50,226 bases of DNA from a bacterium (GCA_037128595.1 JBAXWB010000011.1:81714-131939), one strand, 5' to 3'; counted from the first letter of the stretch, positions 7,241 to 16,255 are shown. The notes: generated by a model not told the origin, from the sequence alone. A program made the numbers and translations.

Positions 7241-10200
7241 TCAGGCACCGTGCTTCAGCTCGAGAACCTTTATTACAACCGGCAGTTCAACACCCTTTTT
7301 CCTGACATTCAGGCGGGTGTCTGGCGTCAACCGTTCTTTGGTGACGCGATTCACTATCCCTATAACAACCCTATACTCACCCGGTGAGGCCGAAAACGGT
7401 ACCTTAATGCGTCGAGTATAGGAGAACACTTCGCTGAACGGTTGATACTCAATGTTTTCGGCGGGCAGGTCACCCAATAGCACATGATCATCCTGGAAAC
7501 GATCCTTCCCCTTTTGAAAGTTCACGAAAGCGTTATACAAGGGCGTCTTGACAGAAGCCGAGCATGTCCAATAGTAGGTGACATCAAGGCCTTGTCCCGG
7601 AGCAACTTCATTGGTGGAAAGCGTCAAGCCCAGAAACCGGATTCCGCCTGGATAAACAACCTCTGAGGGAACCACCGGCTGGGTCTGCCTGAAAAGGATG
7701 GCCTCCTGAATCCCCGCTTCCTCCTGCCTCCCGGAAGCCTTCAGCGCATCCACCAGCGCACGCATAGCAGGCTGATGGCATGGATAGAGCGCTATCGCCC
7801 TGCCTAGCGTTCCCATCATCTCCCCAACATCCCCTTTAGCTCTTTTGGCCATCGCCTGCTGAAACACCCACTCCGATCTTTTCTTTAGCGTCCGAACTGG
7901 CTCCTCGGCAAAACATCCCTGCTCTGTCCAGAAAACAGGGGTATGCTGAATCCAGTCATCCTCATCCGTGGCCTGCGACACAACCATCAAAGTCATGGCC
8001 CCCAGTTGTGTCTCCGCCCATTGCAGGCCGCATTTCCCCAAAACCAACCGACAGCGGGGGGCATCACGTGAATCCATCAGCAATCCTGTCTTCTCTTTAA
8101 AAAGCACCTTGGTGGCCCGGCTTGAATCCATCATCGGTAAGTCCAGTAAAGAGCGTTTGATTAACGATGGGCTATCAACCATGATGACGTCTGTATCCCG
8201 ACAAGCGAGCCGCTCCGTAATCCAGCGTGGTCCATGGAATTGTCGCACTTTATGCTCCCGTAATAGTGATAGACACGCGTCCACTGACGGTACAATCCCA
8301 GCTGACGGTGTGGCCTGCTCCAAAAACATGATTTCATCTAAACTGATAGTCCGGGGACGGCTGTCCGCCAACCCGAACTTCATTCGCAATCGCGCCACAC
8401 CACCGCTCGGGCAGACAAAACGGATCTCCTCAAATGTTTGAATCCCTTCCAGTTTGAGATGGGAACCGGACCAGAAATAGCCGCCGGGTGCAGTCCAAGG
8501 AAGCACCTCGCACCAGTTTGTACTGCCTGCAGATTGGACATCAATCTTAAGGAAGCCTGGCGGCGCACCCTCCATACTCACAAAGCGTACCCCGCACAAA
8601 ATATGCGGCCTGTCAAATTCCACATTCAATTCGCCCTTCTCATCCCGTTTTAGCGATATTGACCATGAGGTGTGCATCGTATTATCGGTAAGCGCATTCA
8701 GGAAGGAGGTACCCGTGTCGTCCCGAACATACCGGAGAGCTGCCGCATCGAGATAGCGCCAGTCATTCGGCGGCGGAGTCAGAGCATAATCCACATGAAC
8801 CCCGGCCACCTCCCTTTCCAGGCATCGTCCGCCGGAATAGGATAGAAAAGAATGTAGCTGGCAATAATCATTCAGAATAGCGGGATGATCGGCCAGTTCG
8901 ACACGCCGGGCATATGGGGCGTACCGTTCCAATGGCATAGTCGCGACACATAATTTTTCATCGGATGCATAATTGAGCCAATGGAGACCATAATCGCCAT
9001 AACAGGAGCCATCACACAGAAGGGGGATTGTACGGGTCAATTCGCCGGCATTGGCCCAAGCCTGACGTCCGTAATCCTGATCGGCAATCATTTTCGGCAG
9101 GGAATACAAGTGCGCAGGAATCAGAATAACCACCAGAATCCAACCCAACCACGCCAGCCTGTGTTTCATAAGCCAATCGGCACTCCACGCCATCATAACG
9201 GCCACAGCGGGGAACAGAGGTAGCAGGTACCGACAGTTTCCATCTGCCTCGATGTATTTTGATGTCACACTCACGGCGGCCAATGCAAGACACAACACCG
9301 GTGCCGCCAGTCTGAAAAAGAACCGATCCCCATCCTTCCGGCGGATCCAATCATGAAGGAGAAGGATCAGAAACAACAGCACCATGGCCCCTGTCAGCAA
9401 CAAAACCGCTACGCTCCAAAGATTCAGTGGTACCTGGAGGTCCATGGCTTTCACTAACGTCACACAAAATGCCGGAACTCCTCTAGCGAGCGGCGTTCTG
9501 CCCAGTGCTTCCTTGAACTCAAACGTACCCCAGTGGTGCGTCGCATTCCAAATCCACCAAGGGGCGCTTCCAGCAAAAAAAGACAAAAGCGCCGGAAGTG
9601 CTCCCTCCCTTACCAGGCGCCAGGAAAACCCTGAGAGCAAAATTACGAGAGCGGTCAAGAGAAACGCTACCATCAATTGGTTTGACCACCACCCCATGCC
9701 TGCCAGCAATCCGAGCATCACAAAGGAAAATGCCCGCACCCGCTGCCCTTCGCGCATCTGAGTGACAATTCTACAGGCAAGATAGACGGCACCAACGCCA
9801 CACACCATCATGACCATATAGCCTCCACGAGGGGCAACGGAGTAATGGAAGTTGGTATTGGATCCCACAAGCGCCAGCAGAAGGGCCACAAACCCAGCAC
9901 GACGACCACCAGCATTAAGGCCCCAGAGGTAGATTAGAGGCAGGAGGGTGATACCGGCTAGCACGGTGCCAAGACACACATGGAACGCGGATAAACCCAA
10001 AATCCGGCATACCAAAACGCTGACTGCAGGCTCCAGACTCCCCATGTATGGCTGGCCATAGAAAAAAACAGGGAAATCAACTCCTGATGCCATGTGCTTC
10101 GTCATGAGAAACACAATGCCATGATCGGAATCCGGAGAGAACTGGATGGTCCAAGCCTTAAAAATCCGCAATCCCAGCCCGAGCAGTACCATCCCTCCGA

Positions 10201-10258
10201 CCAGCAACATCCACAACGCCTGCCCATCTTCCTTGTAATGTCGACTTTCCTTATCCAT
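7241..10258 (-). CDS. Large GT-C-type membrane glycosyltransferase-like protein with C-terminal exterior region
   Basis: 1005 aa. Residues about 15-410 hold ten or more membrane helices in the arrangement of PMT/ArnT (GT39, GT-C fold) proteins. An acidic motif, FSPDSDHGIV, sits in the first outer loop where GT-C enzymes carry their catalytic Asp. Residues 410-1005 are soluble: a region with jelly-roll-like phrases (SWSISLKRDEKGELNVEFDR), a helical stretch near 810-870 (AMAKRAKGDVGEMMGTLGRA, TPR-like), and a C-terminal beta domain. Such enzymes move sugars from polyprenyl-phosphate carriers outside the membrane. The long tail is unusual for GT39. It starts the glycan block and has no close upstream partner. 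Confidence 0.72.
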   Translation of the reverse strand: MDKESRHYKEDGQALWMLLVGGMVLLGLGLRIFKAWTIQFSPDSDHGIVFLMTKHMASGVDFPVFFYGQPYMGSLEPAVSVLVCRILGLSAFHVCLGTVLAGITLLPLIYLWGLNAGGRRAGFVALLLALVGSNTNFHYSVAPRGGYMVMMVCGVGAVYLACRIVTQMREGQRVRAFSFVMLGLLAGMGWWSNQLMVAFLLTALVILLSGFSWRLVREGALPALLSFFAGSAPWWIWNATHHWGTFEFKEALGRTPLARGVPAFCVTLVKAMDLQVPLNLWSVAVLLLTGAMVLLFLILLLHDWIRRKDGDRFFFRLAAPVLCLALAAVSVTSKYIEADGNCRYLLPLFPAVAVMMAWSADWLMKHRLAWLGWILVVILIPAHLYSLPKMIADQDYGRQAWANAGELTRTIPLLCDGSCYGDYGLHWLNYASDEKLCVATMPLERYAPYARRVELADHPAILNDYCQLHSFLSYSGGRCLEREVAGVHVDYALTPPPNDWRYLDAAALRYVRDDTGTSFLNALTDNTMHTSWSISLKRDEKGELNVEFDRPHILCGVRFVSMEGAPPGFLKIDVQSAGSTNWCEVLPWTAPGGYFWSGSHLKLEGIQTFEEIRFVCPSGGVARLRMKFGLADSRPRTISLDEIMFLEQATPSAGIVPSVDACLSLLREHKVRQFHGPRWITERLACRDTDVIMVDSPSLIKRSLLDLPMMDSSRATKVLFKEKTGLLMDSRDAPRCRLVLGKCGLQWAETQLGAMTLMVVSQATDEDDWIQHTPVFWTEQGCFAEEPVRTLKKRSEWVFQQAMAKRAKGDVGEMMGTLGRAIALYPCHQPAMRALVDALKASGRQEEAGIQEAILFRQTQPVVPSEVVYPGGIRFLGLTLSTNEVAPGQGLDVTYYWTCSASVKTPLYNAFVNFQKGKDRFQDDHVLLGDLPAENIEYQPFSEVFSYTRRIKVPFSASPGEYRVVIGIVNRVTKERLTPDTRLNVRKKGVELPVVIKVLELKHGA

Positions 10259-10404
10259 GCCGATCCGCCCTCATAGTTGATATTTCAGCCGAAACCTGGG
10301 TTCTGAGCCCGAATGTCCCTTCGTTTTCACGCAAAGCATGAACATAACATGGGACGTTTCATTTCAGAAGCGCGAACGCTCGCCGCGGTCGATGGAGAGT
10401 GCCA

Positions 10405-10428
10405 TTTCAAACATATCGATATTTGAAA
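10405..10428. promoter_or_regulatory. Operator-like palindrome upstream of URO-D gene 1
   Basis: Arms TTTCAAA (10405-10411) and TTTGAAA (10422-10428) flank the palindrome TATCGATA (10414-10421). A central CG within a palindrome is common in LacI-family operators. A second, shorter repeat (CGATA, 4 bases, TATCG) follows at about 10470-10483. The AT-rich stretch contrasts with the GC-rich genes around it. The regulator is unknown. Confidence 0.35.
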
Positions 10429-10526
10429 AACATCATCGATACAGTCAATTGAATATATTAATAATATAAACGATATTGCTATCGCTTCGATGCCACTAAA
10501 AGAAATTTAACAAAGAGGAGCCTGAC

Positions 10527-11594
10527 ATGAAACCGATGACCACCCATGAGCGCTTTACCCGCATGTATCAGCATCGCGATGCGGATCGCATCCCTGTAAT
10601 TGATCTCCCTTGGAGCAGCACTATTGAGCGCTGGAACGCGGAAGGCATGCCCAAGGAGGTAAGCTATGAGGATTTCTTTGATCTGGACCACCTCTCCGGA
10701 TTCACCCCAGACAACTCCCCCCGCTACGAGGAGAAGGTGATCGAGGAGACGGCCGACCATAAGATCTACACCAGCAAGTGGGGCGTCACTATGAAGCAGT
10801 GGAAGCACGCGAACTCCACGCCTGAGTTCCTTGACTTCACCATTGTGGATCCGGTCAGCTGGAAACACGCTAGGGAGCGGATGACGCCAACCCGGGACCG
10901 CGTCCCCTGGGATTACCTGAGCCAGAACTACCGGACCTGGCGTGAAAAAGGCCATTGGCTATCGGGCGGACTCTGGTTCGGATTTGATGTCACCCACTCC
11001 TGGATGGTGGGAACTGAACGGTTGTTGATGGCTCTGGCGGAAGATCCCGAATGGTGCATGGACATGTTCTCGCATCACTTGGACATGAGCCTTGCGTTGC
11101 TGGATATGGCGTGGGAGGCGGGCTACACCCTTGACGAAATCAGCTGGCCGGACGACATGGGCTATAAATTCAGCCAGTTCTTTTCCGTGGGAACTTATCG
11201 GGAGATGCTCAAGCCCTATCATCAACGGGCCGTGGAGTGGGCGCACGCCAAGGGAATCAAGGCGCGACTGCACTCCTGCGGCGACGTCAATCCCTTCGTC
11301 CCGGAGCTATTGGACATTGGAATGGATGCGCTGAACCCCCTGGAGGTCAAGGCGGGGATGAATCCCGTGGAGCTCAAGAAGAAATTCGGCGACAAACTGC
11401 TCTTCCATGGTGGCATCAACGCCCTGCTGTGGGACAAGCCGGATGCGATTTACGCCGAGATGGAGAGCGTGATTCCGCGCATGAAAGAATCCGGCGGCTA
11501 CATCTTCTCCTCGGATCACTCCGTGCCCTCCAGCGTGAGCCTGGAGGATTTTCGCCGGATTGTGGCGCACGCGAAGAAACTGGGCCAGTACTAG
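10527..11594 (+). CDS. Uroporphyrinogen decarboxylase (URO-D) family protein, methyltransferase-like (copy 1)
   Basis: 355 aa, preceded by AGAGGAG at good spacing. It starts MKPMTTHERFTRMYQHRDAD, the phrase typical of URO-D-fold proteins related to corrinoid methyltransferases MtaA/MtbA rather than haem HemE. The C-terminal half has KARLHSCGDVNPF with His249 and Cys251, likely zinc ligands, and HGGIN and SSDHSVP loops. HemE-type N-terminal substrate residues are not obvious. In PVC bacteria many such paralogues stand alone near sugar or demethylation genes; the substrate cannot be told from sequence. Copy 2 at 46814 shares the HSCG and GMN segments. Confidence 0.85.
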   Translation: MKPMTTHERFTRMYQHRDADRIPVIDLPWSSTIERWNAEGMPKEVSYEDFFDLDHLSGFTPDNSPRYEEKVIEETADHKIYTSKWGVTMKQWKHANSTPEFLDFTIVDPVSWKHARERMTPTRDRVPWDYLSQNYRTWREKGHWLSGGLWFGFDVTHSWMVGTERLLMALAEDPEWCMDMFSHHLDMSLALLDMAWEAGYTLDEISWPDDMGYKFSQFFSVGTYREMLKPYHQRAVEWAHAKGIKARLHSCGDVNPFVPELLDIGMDALNPLEVKAGMNPVELKKKFGDKLLFHGGINALLWDKPDAIYAEMESVIPRMKESGGYIFSSDHSVPSSVSLEDFRRIVAHAKKLGQY

Positions 11595-11599
11595 TCAGT

Positions 11600-11703
11600 A
11601 GCGTTTCCTTTTTCCGGTCGCCACGATATCCATCCGCCATTGTCACAGACCCAGCCAGCATGATCGACAGCACCACCCCGAATACTTTCATTATATTGTT
11701 CAT
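11600..11703 (-). pseudogene. 5-prime fragment of a gene for an exported protein
   Basis: A minus-strand frame from the ATG at 11703 reads MNNIMKVFGVVLSIMLAGSV then TMADGYRGD, a convincing signal peptide with cleavage after SVTMA. After about 35 codons the frame runs into the 3-prime end of the URO-D gene on the opposite strand, where it looks like chance antisense reading. It is best read as the start of a secreted-protein gene whose remainder has been lost. It could also be a very short peptide. Confidence 0.3.
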
Positions 11704-11892
11704 TGTTTTGCTCTTTTTCCCAAAAATTGACTGAACTCTCACCCTAGTAATTAGATGATCAAGCCTCGGATTTTATTCAGACTAGAGTGCGGGCGTACGG
11801 CGGATCATGGAAAAACATCGGATTCACCGGCGCCCCATCATCCACCAAAAGTGCGATCTTGATCGTCATAAGATGAGTGAAGCACCTGCACC

Positions 11893-12705
11893 TTGCCGCC
11901 GCAAAAGTTTATTAGCCAGCTTTTCAGAAGCTACGCTTATCTGCTGATCCCCACTACTGAACGCCCCAGTCAACCCACCCCTACCCCGCCCGAAGCCGTC
12001 TCGGGTCATTGGGGCGACCGCTACAGTTACGCGGGCCTTCCCAGACAAACTGCAAGCTACCCGATCACCGTACTGACCAATACCGGTTACCTGGTCGGCT
12101 ACAGCGAAAGCCGCAAGGACCCCTTGTGGGTATGTTACCGGCTATTCCGTCCGGATAGCTACCAAGCCCCACCCCGGCCACAGGGGTTTCAGACGGACTC
12201 CCGGACATCAGCCCGCGCTAACCCCCATGATTACAGCGCAAGCGGCTATGACCGGGGCCACATGGCACCTAATTATGCGATTGCGGTCTGTTATGGCCCA
12301 AAAGCGCAACTTGAGACCTTCCTGATGTCCAATATCCTCCCGCAACGACCTGCCCTGAACCGGCAGATCTGGGAACGACTGGAGCAGACCGAAATCAAGG
12401 AGTACGCTCCTCGTTTTCGACAGATTTGGGTCATTGATGGGCCCATATTCCATACCCGCAATCGGCTGAGTGGTGGCGAGGACGTCCCTGATGCCTGCTT
12501 CAAGATCATCGTCAGGGAGGAAGGCGGACAGCCGTGCGTACTGGCGTTCATCATGCCACAAACCGTCACGGGGACTGAGTCAGCGCAACAGTACCTCTCC
12601 AGTATTGATGAAATTGAAAAAGAAACCGGCCTCGATTTCTTCTCCATGATGCCTGTGGACCTTCAGCAACGATTCGAAGCTGAGGCTGCGAGGGCAATGT
12701 GGTGA
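11893..12705 (+). CDS. DNA/RNA non-specific endonuclease (NUC family)
   Basis: 270 aa. The beta-beta-alpha-metal nuclease core is clear: SGYDRGHMAPN with the catalytic His of the DRGH motif, then TFLMSNILPQRPALNRQIW supplying the metal-binding Asn and Glu. The rest (VIDGPIF, VPDACFKII, GLDFFSMMPVDL) follows the NucA/EndoG family to its normal end. The start is uncertain: the frame opens with TTG at 11893, without a good ribosome site, and lacks the usual signal peptide or anchor. A frame one register away (ATG 11873) encodes CRRKSLLASF, which looks like part of a missing membrane anchor, so a small frameshift is possible. Its stop abuts the truncated cation-efflux gene. Confidence 0.82.
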   Translation: MPPQKFISQLFRSYAYLLIPTTERPSQPTPTPPEAVSGHWGDRYSYAGLPRQTASYPITVLTNTGYLVGYSESRKDPLWVCYRLFRPDSYQAPPRPQGFQTDSRTSARANPHDYSASGYDRGHMAPNYAIAVCYGPKAQLETFLMSNILPQRPALNRQIWERLEQTEIKEYAPRFRQIWVIDGPIFHTRNRLSGGEDVPDACFKIIVREEGGQPCVLAFIMPQTVTGTESAQQYLSSIDEIEKETGLDFFSMMPVDLQQRFEAEAARAMW

Positions 12706-12997
12706 ACTGCGGCGAGAAAGATCAGCAGGGCTTCAATGGCGCCCGAAGAATTTCATATTTTCCATGTCCAAAAGGATGGCGGGCATCGACCGGTTTAGCC
12801 GAGGTCCGGACGGACAGGAAGGCGATGATGGAGGCAACGAGATCGACGGCCGAATGAATGGCTTCGGACAGGACGGAAACAGAACCGATCAGGAGTCCGA
12901 CCAGGAGTTTAATCCCAACGAGCGTGGCGTTGGAAAGAATGGATAGCGCGGCAACCCCTGCCTTGCGTTTATGAATATCGTTAGAACCGGTTTCCAT
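12706..12997 (-). pseudogene. Cation diffusion facilitator (CDF) transporter, frameshifted and truncated
   Basis: From the ATG at 12997 (AGGAGGT 3 bases upstream) the frame encodes METGSNDIHKRKAG, then the first two CDF helices (KLLVGLLIGSVSVLSEAIHS) and the signature VDARHPFGHGKYE. After KYE the frame ends quickly (ILRAPLKPC, stop). In the next register the expected sequence continues as NSSGAIEALLIFLAAV, so one base appears lost in the GAAAT run near 12745. Homology then stops at about 12710, exactly where the nuclease gene ends, so most of the transporter (300 aa normally) is missing. A NiCo-type riboswitch sits directly upstream, indicating nickel/cobalt efflux as the former role. Confidence 0.75.
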
Positions 12998-13008
12998 ATT
13001 ACCTCCTG

Positions 13009-13103
13009 AACAAAACGCCCCGCAAAACTTCATAGTCCCGCGGGGTGTGAATCCCACTGCCGTTCAGGCCCAGCCGCACCTGTTCACAGGTCGCTTGATC
13101 CGG
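13009..13103 (-). promoter_or_regulatory. NiCo (czcD-type) riboswitch
   Basis: Reading the minus strand, the leader contains ACCTG-TGAA-CAGGT (hairpin), then GCGGCTGGGCCTGAACGGCA, GTGGGATTCACACC, and CCCGCGGGACTATG followed by GCGGGG, which closes a CCCCGC/GCGGGG stem. The outer arms GATCAA and TTGTTC pair around this. The conserved phrases CGGCAGTGGG and CGCGGGACTATG in a four-stem junction match the NiCo/czcD RNA as I remember it. The element ends 12 bases before the CDF start, with its closing stem next to the AGGAGGT site, so ligand binding could affect translation or transcription of a Ni/Co efflux pump. Confidence 0.75.
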
Positions 13104-13200
13104 TCTCTCATGAGGTCGTTAACCGCAGAATGTAAAGATGAAGGCCGGAGGTTGTCAATGGCGCAAGCGTGGGGGCGAGGAAGTTAGGCCGCAACAGTCA

Positions 13201-14052
13201 TTACCCGTCAAATTCGGTGACGAGAACTTTAATTAAAGCCTCGCGCCTTTGAGCTTGCCCCGTCGGCATAAGTTGCCCTGATGCGGATTGCAGAAAAACA
13301 CGATGATGTAATCTCGACGCCCACGGAGCAATGCATGCCAACATACTGGCCCCTTGGACGAAAAACGAGATTCCGTTCAGTTGAACGGCCTGTCGCTCAA
13401 TAAAGAGGGATCCCGGAATCACAAACAGATCAGGAAACTGAAATCGATGAACCTTCCCTCCTTCTCCAGAATGCCAGACCAAAATATCAACCACAACGTC
13501 GCCCTTCCGGCGAGCCGTAATCTGGTGAGGATGTCGCATTGAAAGGACAAAGCCCGCACGTGTGAGGGCATCCCAAATGGCAGGTGCGTCTTGACTGAGA
13601 CAAATAACATCCAAGTCATCGGGAATATGCGACAAATATCCCGTCATCAGGGCGTCATAAGCCATCCCCCCACCGATCAAACAGTTCAGTTTATCCCGCT
13701 CGATGATGTCCACGATCTCCTTGAGGAGTCTGATATGTTTGGCCGTTAGTAACCTGACTACACATGGTATGCGGCCACACCAGGTTATCGCCACTTCACA
13801 AATAGCAGAATATATCTGAACAAAGGCCACGACCCCCAGTCCGAGCAGAGCAAGACCGATCAAGTCGAGTGTTCTGGCGGAACTGGCCAAACGCATCAAC
13901 CCCACGGCAATGGCAATCACGCCTAAACTTGCCGTGGCTAAGAGGCGAATCCGATAATACCGTCCCTCTCGGATTTTCAAGTACCCGACCACGCCAAGCG
14001 CCATCATCAAGAAGGAGGCCCATAGCCCGGTTATTATTTCACAATTCATCAT
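13201..14052 (-). CDS. Membrane-anchored nucleotidyltransferase-like protein
   Basis: 283 aa beginning with two adjacent ATG codons. Two or three hydrophobic segments lie at about 8-25, 38-56 and 62-85. The soluble part carries CLIGGGMAYDALMTGYLSHI and PDDLDVICL (about 125-152). This is the G-G-x-A ... D-x-D layout of the nucleotidyltransferase fold seen in LinB-like and MNT proteins. The later DVVVDILVWHSG may carry the third acidic residue. Function is unassigned. It is in the same direction as the upstream glycan genes, 30 bases from the next one, so it may belong to the same transcript. Confidence 0.55.
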   Translation of the reverse strand: MMNCEIITGLWASFLMMALGVVGYLKIREGRYYRIRLLATASLGVIAIAVGLMRLASSARTLDLIGLALLGLGVVAFVQIYSAICEVAITWCGRIPCVVRLLTAKHIRLLKEIVDIIERDKLNCLIGGGMAYDALMTGYLSHIPDDLDVICLSQDAPAIWDALTRAGFVLSMRHPHQITARRKGDVVVDILVWHSGEGGKVHRFQFPDLFVIPGSLFIERQAVQLNGISFFVQGASMLACIAPWASRLHHRVFLQSASGQLMPTGQAQRREALIKVLVTEFDG

Positions 14053-14082
14053 GTTTCAATCTCCATCTTCCTGCAGTAAAAT

Positions 14083-15054
14083 CTACCCGGCACCGTGACT
14101 GATGTCATCGAAGTGAGGATAGCGCCCCTTTCCTGATCTCCTAACCCGGCTTCGGGCAAGGCGCCAGGCTTCATGGAGCCCATTCGAACGAGTGACGCGC
14201 ACAAACCGAAGCAAATCGGCGATGACACGGGAAAGATCAACATACCTCGCAACTGCTGTTTTCAACGACGAGTGCATCGACCGCGGCTTTACCGGATGGA
14301 CCAGCTTGTTTGCAGGATAGCCGGACAAGGAGTTGTGCGGCGGGCGATAGCGCATGGTCTTTCCATCCAGAAGTTCACAGCTGGATGAGTCCAGATAGAA
14401 TCGGTTTATGTCCTGAGGCAAAACAAAATCACCTGTTCCCCCGAAATCCCGCAAAGTGAAGTTTCCTTGAAACAACAATGTGGGGATGAGCGCCTCATAG
14501 ATCCCCGTCCATCCTTTCAAGTATATCTGGTAGACATAATCCAGGGCTGGATAGGAAATCCTGAATATGGGATTAAAGGAGCGAAGGGCTTGCGCCAAAT
14601 CCACTTTCTCGTCAAAACGGCCCAGACCCCAAAAGTACCAATCGGGCTCTTGTTGATATCGACGGATATGAGAAGTCAGGAAATCCTCATGGCTCTCAGA
14701 GAAATAGCGGAAAAAATACTCCCAGTTCCCGGAAAATCGAACGTCATATTCAATCAACCAATAGTAGCCATATCTGTGTTTCCGGGAGAAGGCGATCAAG
14801 GATCTGTCGGGTTTGAAGCATGCCGGTGAATCGGCAAAATACGGTGCGTCCGACAGCTTCACCAGATCCATGTCGGTCTGGATGTAATGAGGAAACCTCA
14901 AGAACCTGCGATCCATGGGTCTGCCGGATTTCTGCTGATAAAGGAGGATGCACGTCCCCAGGGCCTTAGTAGCATCCTGCAGCTTTTCAAATTCCCCCGC
15001 AATCTCTTCTGAGTAGAGGTGAGTCAGAAATAAAAATACCTGATCGTTGTTCAT
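14083..15054 (-). CDS. Putative glycosyltransferase-like protein (DUF3405-like)
   Basis: 323 aa from the ATG at 15054 (MNNDQVFLFLTHLYSEEI); an upstream start would overlap the next gene by about 50 bases. The core phrase RYGYYWLIEYDVRFSGNWEY, with an acidic D-x-R/EYD site after a beta strand, and the later SHIRRYQQEPDWYFWG resemble DUF3405 and related GT-A-like proteins of unknown acceptor. No membrane segment is visible. Neighbours are glycosyltransferases on the same strand, which supports a glycan role. Confidence 0.5.
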   Translation of the reverse strand: MNNDQVFLFLTHLYSEEIAGEFEKLQDATKALGTCILLYQQKSGRPMDRRFLRFPHYIQTDMDLVKLSDAPYFADSPACFKPDRSLIAFSRKHRYGYYWLIEYDVRFSGNWEYFFRYFSESHEDFLTSHIRRYQQEPDWYFWGLGRFDEKVDLAQALRSFNPIFRISYPALDYVYQIYLKGWTGIYEALIPTLLFQGNFTLRDFGGTGDFVLPQDINRFYLDSSSCELLDGKTMRYRPPHNSLSGYPANKLVHPVKPRSMHSSLKTAVARYVDLSRVIADLLRFVRVTRSNGLHEAWRLARSRVRRSGKGRYPHFDDISHGAG

Positions 15055-15058
15055 ACGG

Positions 15059-16255
15059 TTAATTGCTGCGGGGTTTGAAATTGCAAATGGCTTGCCTATA
15101 CGCATCAAGTGTCTGGCGGGCGATTCGGTTTATGTCGAAACCACATCGAACAGCTTCAAGGGCCTGCTGTGAGAGGTGATGCCTCAGGAGGGGATTTTGA
15201 AGCAATTCAACCGATGCCCCGGCAAGGGCTTTGCTCTCAGCCGGTTGGATCAGCAGTCCTGTTTGCCGGTCCTGTATGACCTCACCGAGGCCGCCCACCT
15301 TGCTGGCTATCACGGGGCAGCCACAAGCCATGGCCTCAAACATCACGGTCCCTCCGGGCTCATACAAGGAAGGCACCACACAGAAGCTCGCCAATCGATA
15401 ATAGTGGACGAGCTCTTGTGTGGGTAGAGAACCCAAGTAGACAATTCGATCCTTCCCATAAACGTCGATCAAATGCTGCGACCATGTCTGTTGGCTGTCC
15501 TTATAGCGATAATCCTGGCCCGCCAAATAGAGTTTGGCGCGGGGCATTTCGCGTAGCACCAGGGGAAATGCGTGTGCGAGCACCTCGATGCCCTTGGACT
15601 TTTCCAGCCGGCCCACAAAGAGAATGGCCTGGTCTTCCCGGGGAGTGTCTGCTGGATGAAAGATATCGAGGTTGACGCTGATGGGGATGCGCTGAATATC
15701 TCGATCTTTCAATTCCCAGGCATTCCGGGCAAAGCGGATATAGTCTTCAGATACCCCCGTCACAAGATCAGCGCCTAGAAGATGATTCCTGAAGAGAGAC
15801 CAAAGAAGACGGTTCCTGGGCCATTGTTTCAGTTTCCCCCGGTCGGCATCATCTTTAAAGCCCGGGTAGCCGTGGAGTCTCACACAAACAGGGACTTTGC
15901 GTCTGCCCAGATAGGCCCATGCATCGAGCCCCCAGTCTGTGGCTTCAATGATGTCAATCGCATGCCTTCTGATCAAGGCGGGGAGGATGCCACTAATTAA
16001 TTGCCCGTAACGCCAGACAGATAAGGGGATGACACGATCCAGTAGCCCACAACCCCTGAATGCATCTTCCCTGAAGTCCAAGTGGTGGACAAATATTTGA
16101 TCTTCAAGTCCTTCAAAGTGACGTCGCCCTCTTCCCGTTGAGGACACGATATGCACCGTATGTCCCAACCTGGCCAGCGCCATTGACATACAGTGAACAT
16201 GACTCTCCGTCCCTGCCTGAGTGCTGAATGAGCGGACTAGATAGCAGATATTCAT
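15059..16255 (-). CDS. Glycosyltransferase family 4 protein
   Basis: 398 aa GT-B enzyme. The N-terminal domain opens MNICYLVRSFSTQAGTESHV with the Gly-rich donor-domain start. The C-terminal domain has AILFVGRLEKSKGIEVL and the family E-x7-E site in PSLYEPGGTVMFEAMACG, then GCPVIASKVGGLGEVI. Retaining GT4 enzymes use nucleotide sugars to extend lipid-linked oligosaccharides at the cytoplasmic face. It lies between the GT7-like gene and the DUF3405-like gene on one strand with gaps under 50 bases. Confidence 0.9.
   Translation of the reverse strand: MNICYLVRSFSTQAGTESHVHCMSMALARLGHTVHIVSSTGRGRRHFEGLEDQIFVHHLDFREDAFRGCGLLDRVIPLSVWRYGQLISGILPALIRRHAIDIIEATDWGLDAWAYLGRRKVPVCVRLHGYPGFKDDADRGKLKQWPRNRLLWSLFRNHLLGADLVTGVSEDYIRFARNAWELKDRDIQRIPISVNLDIFHPADTPREDQAILFVGRLEKSKGIEVLAHAFPLVLREMPRAKLYLAGQDYRYKDSQQTWSQHLIDVYGKDRIVYLGSLPTQELVHYYRLASFCVVPSLYEPGGTVMFEAMACGCPVIASKVGGLGEVIQDRQTGLLIQPAESKALAGASVELLQNPLLRHHLSQQALEAVRCGFDINRIARQTLDAYRQAICNFKPRSN

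Noticed and set aside
13117-13190. Possible second attC site (CGTTAAC to GTTAGGC)
   Set aside because: The inner sequence is not palindromic and the arms do not pair.
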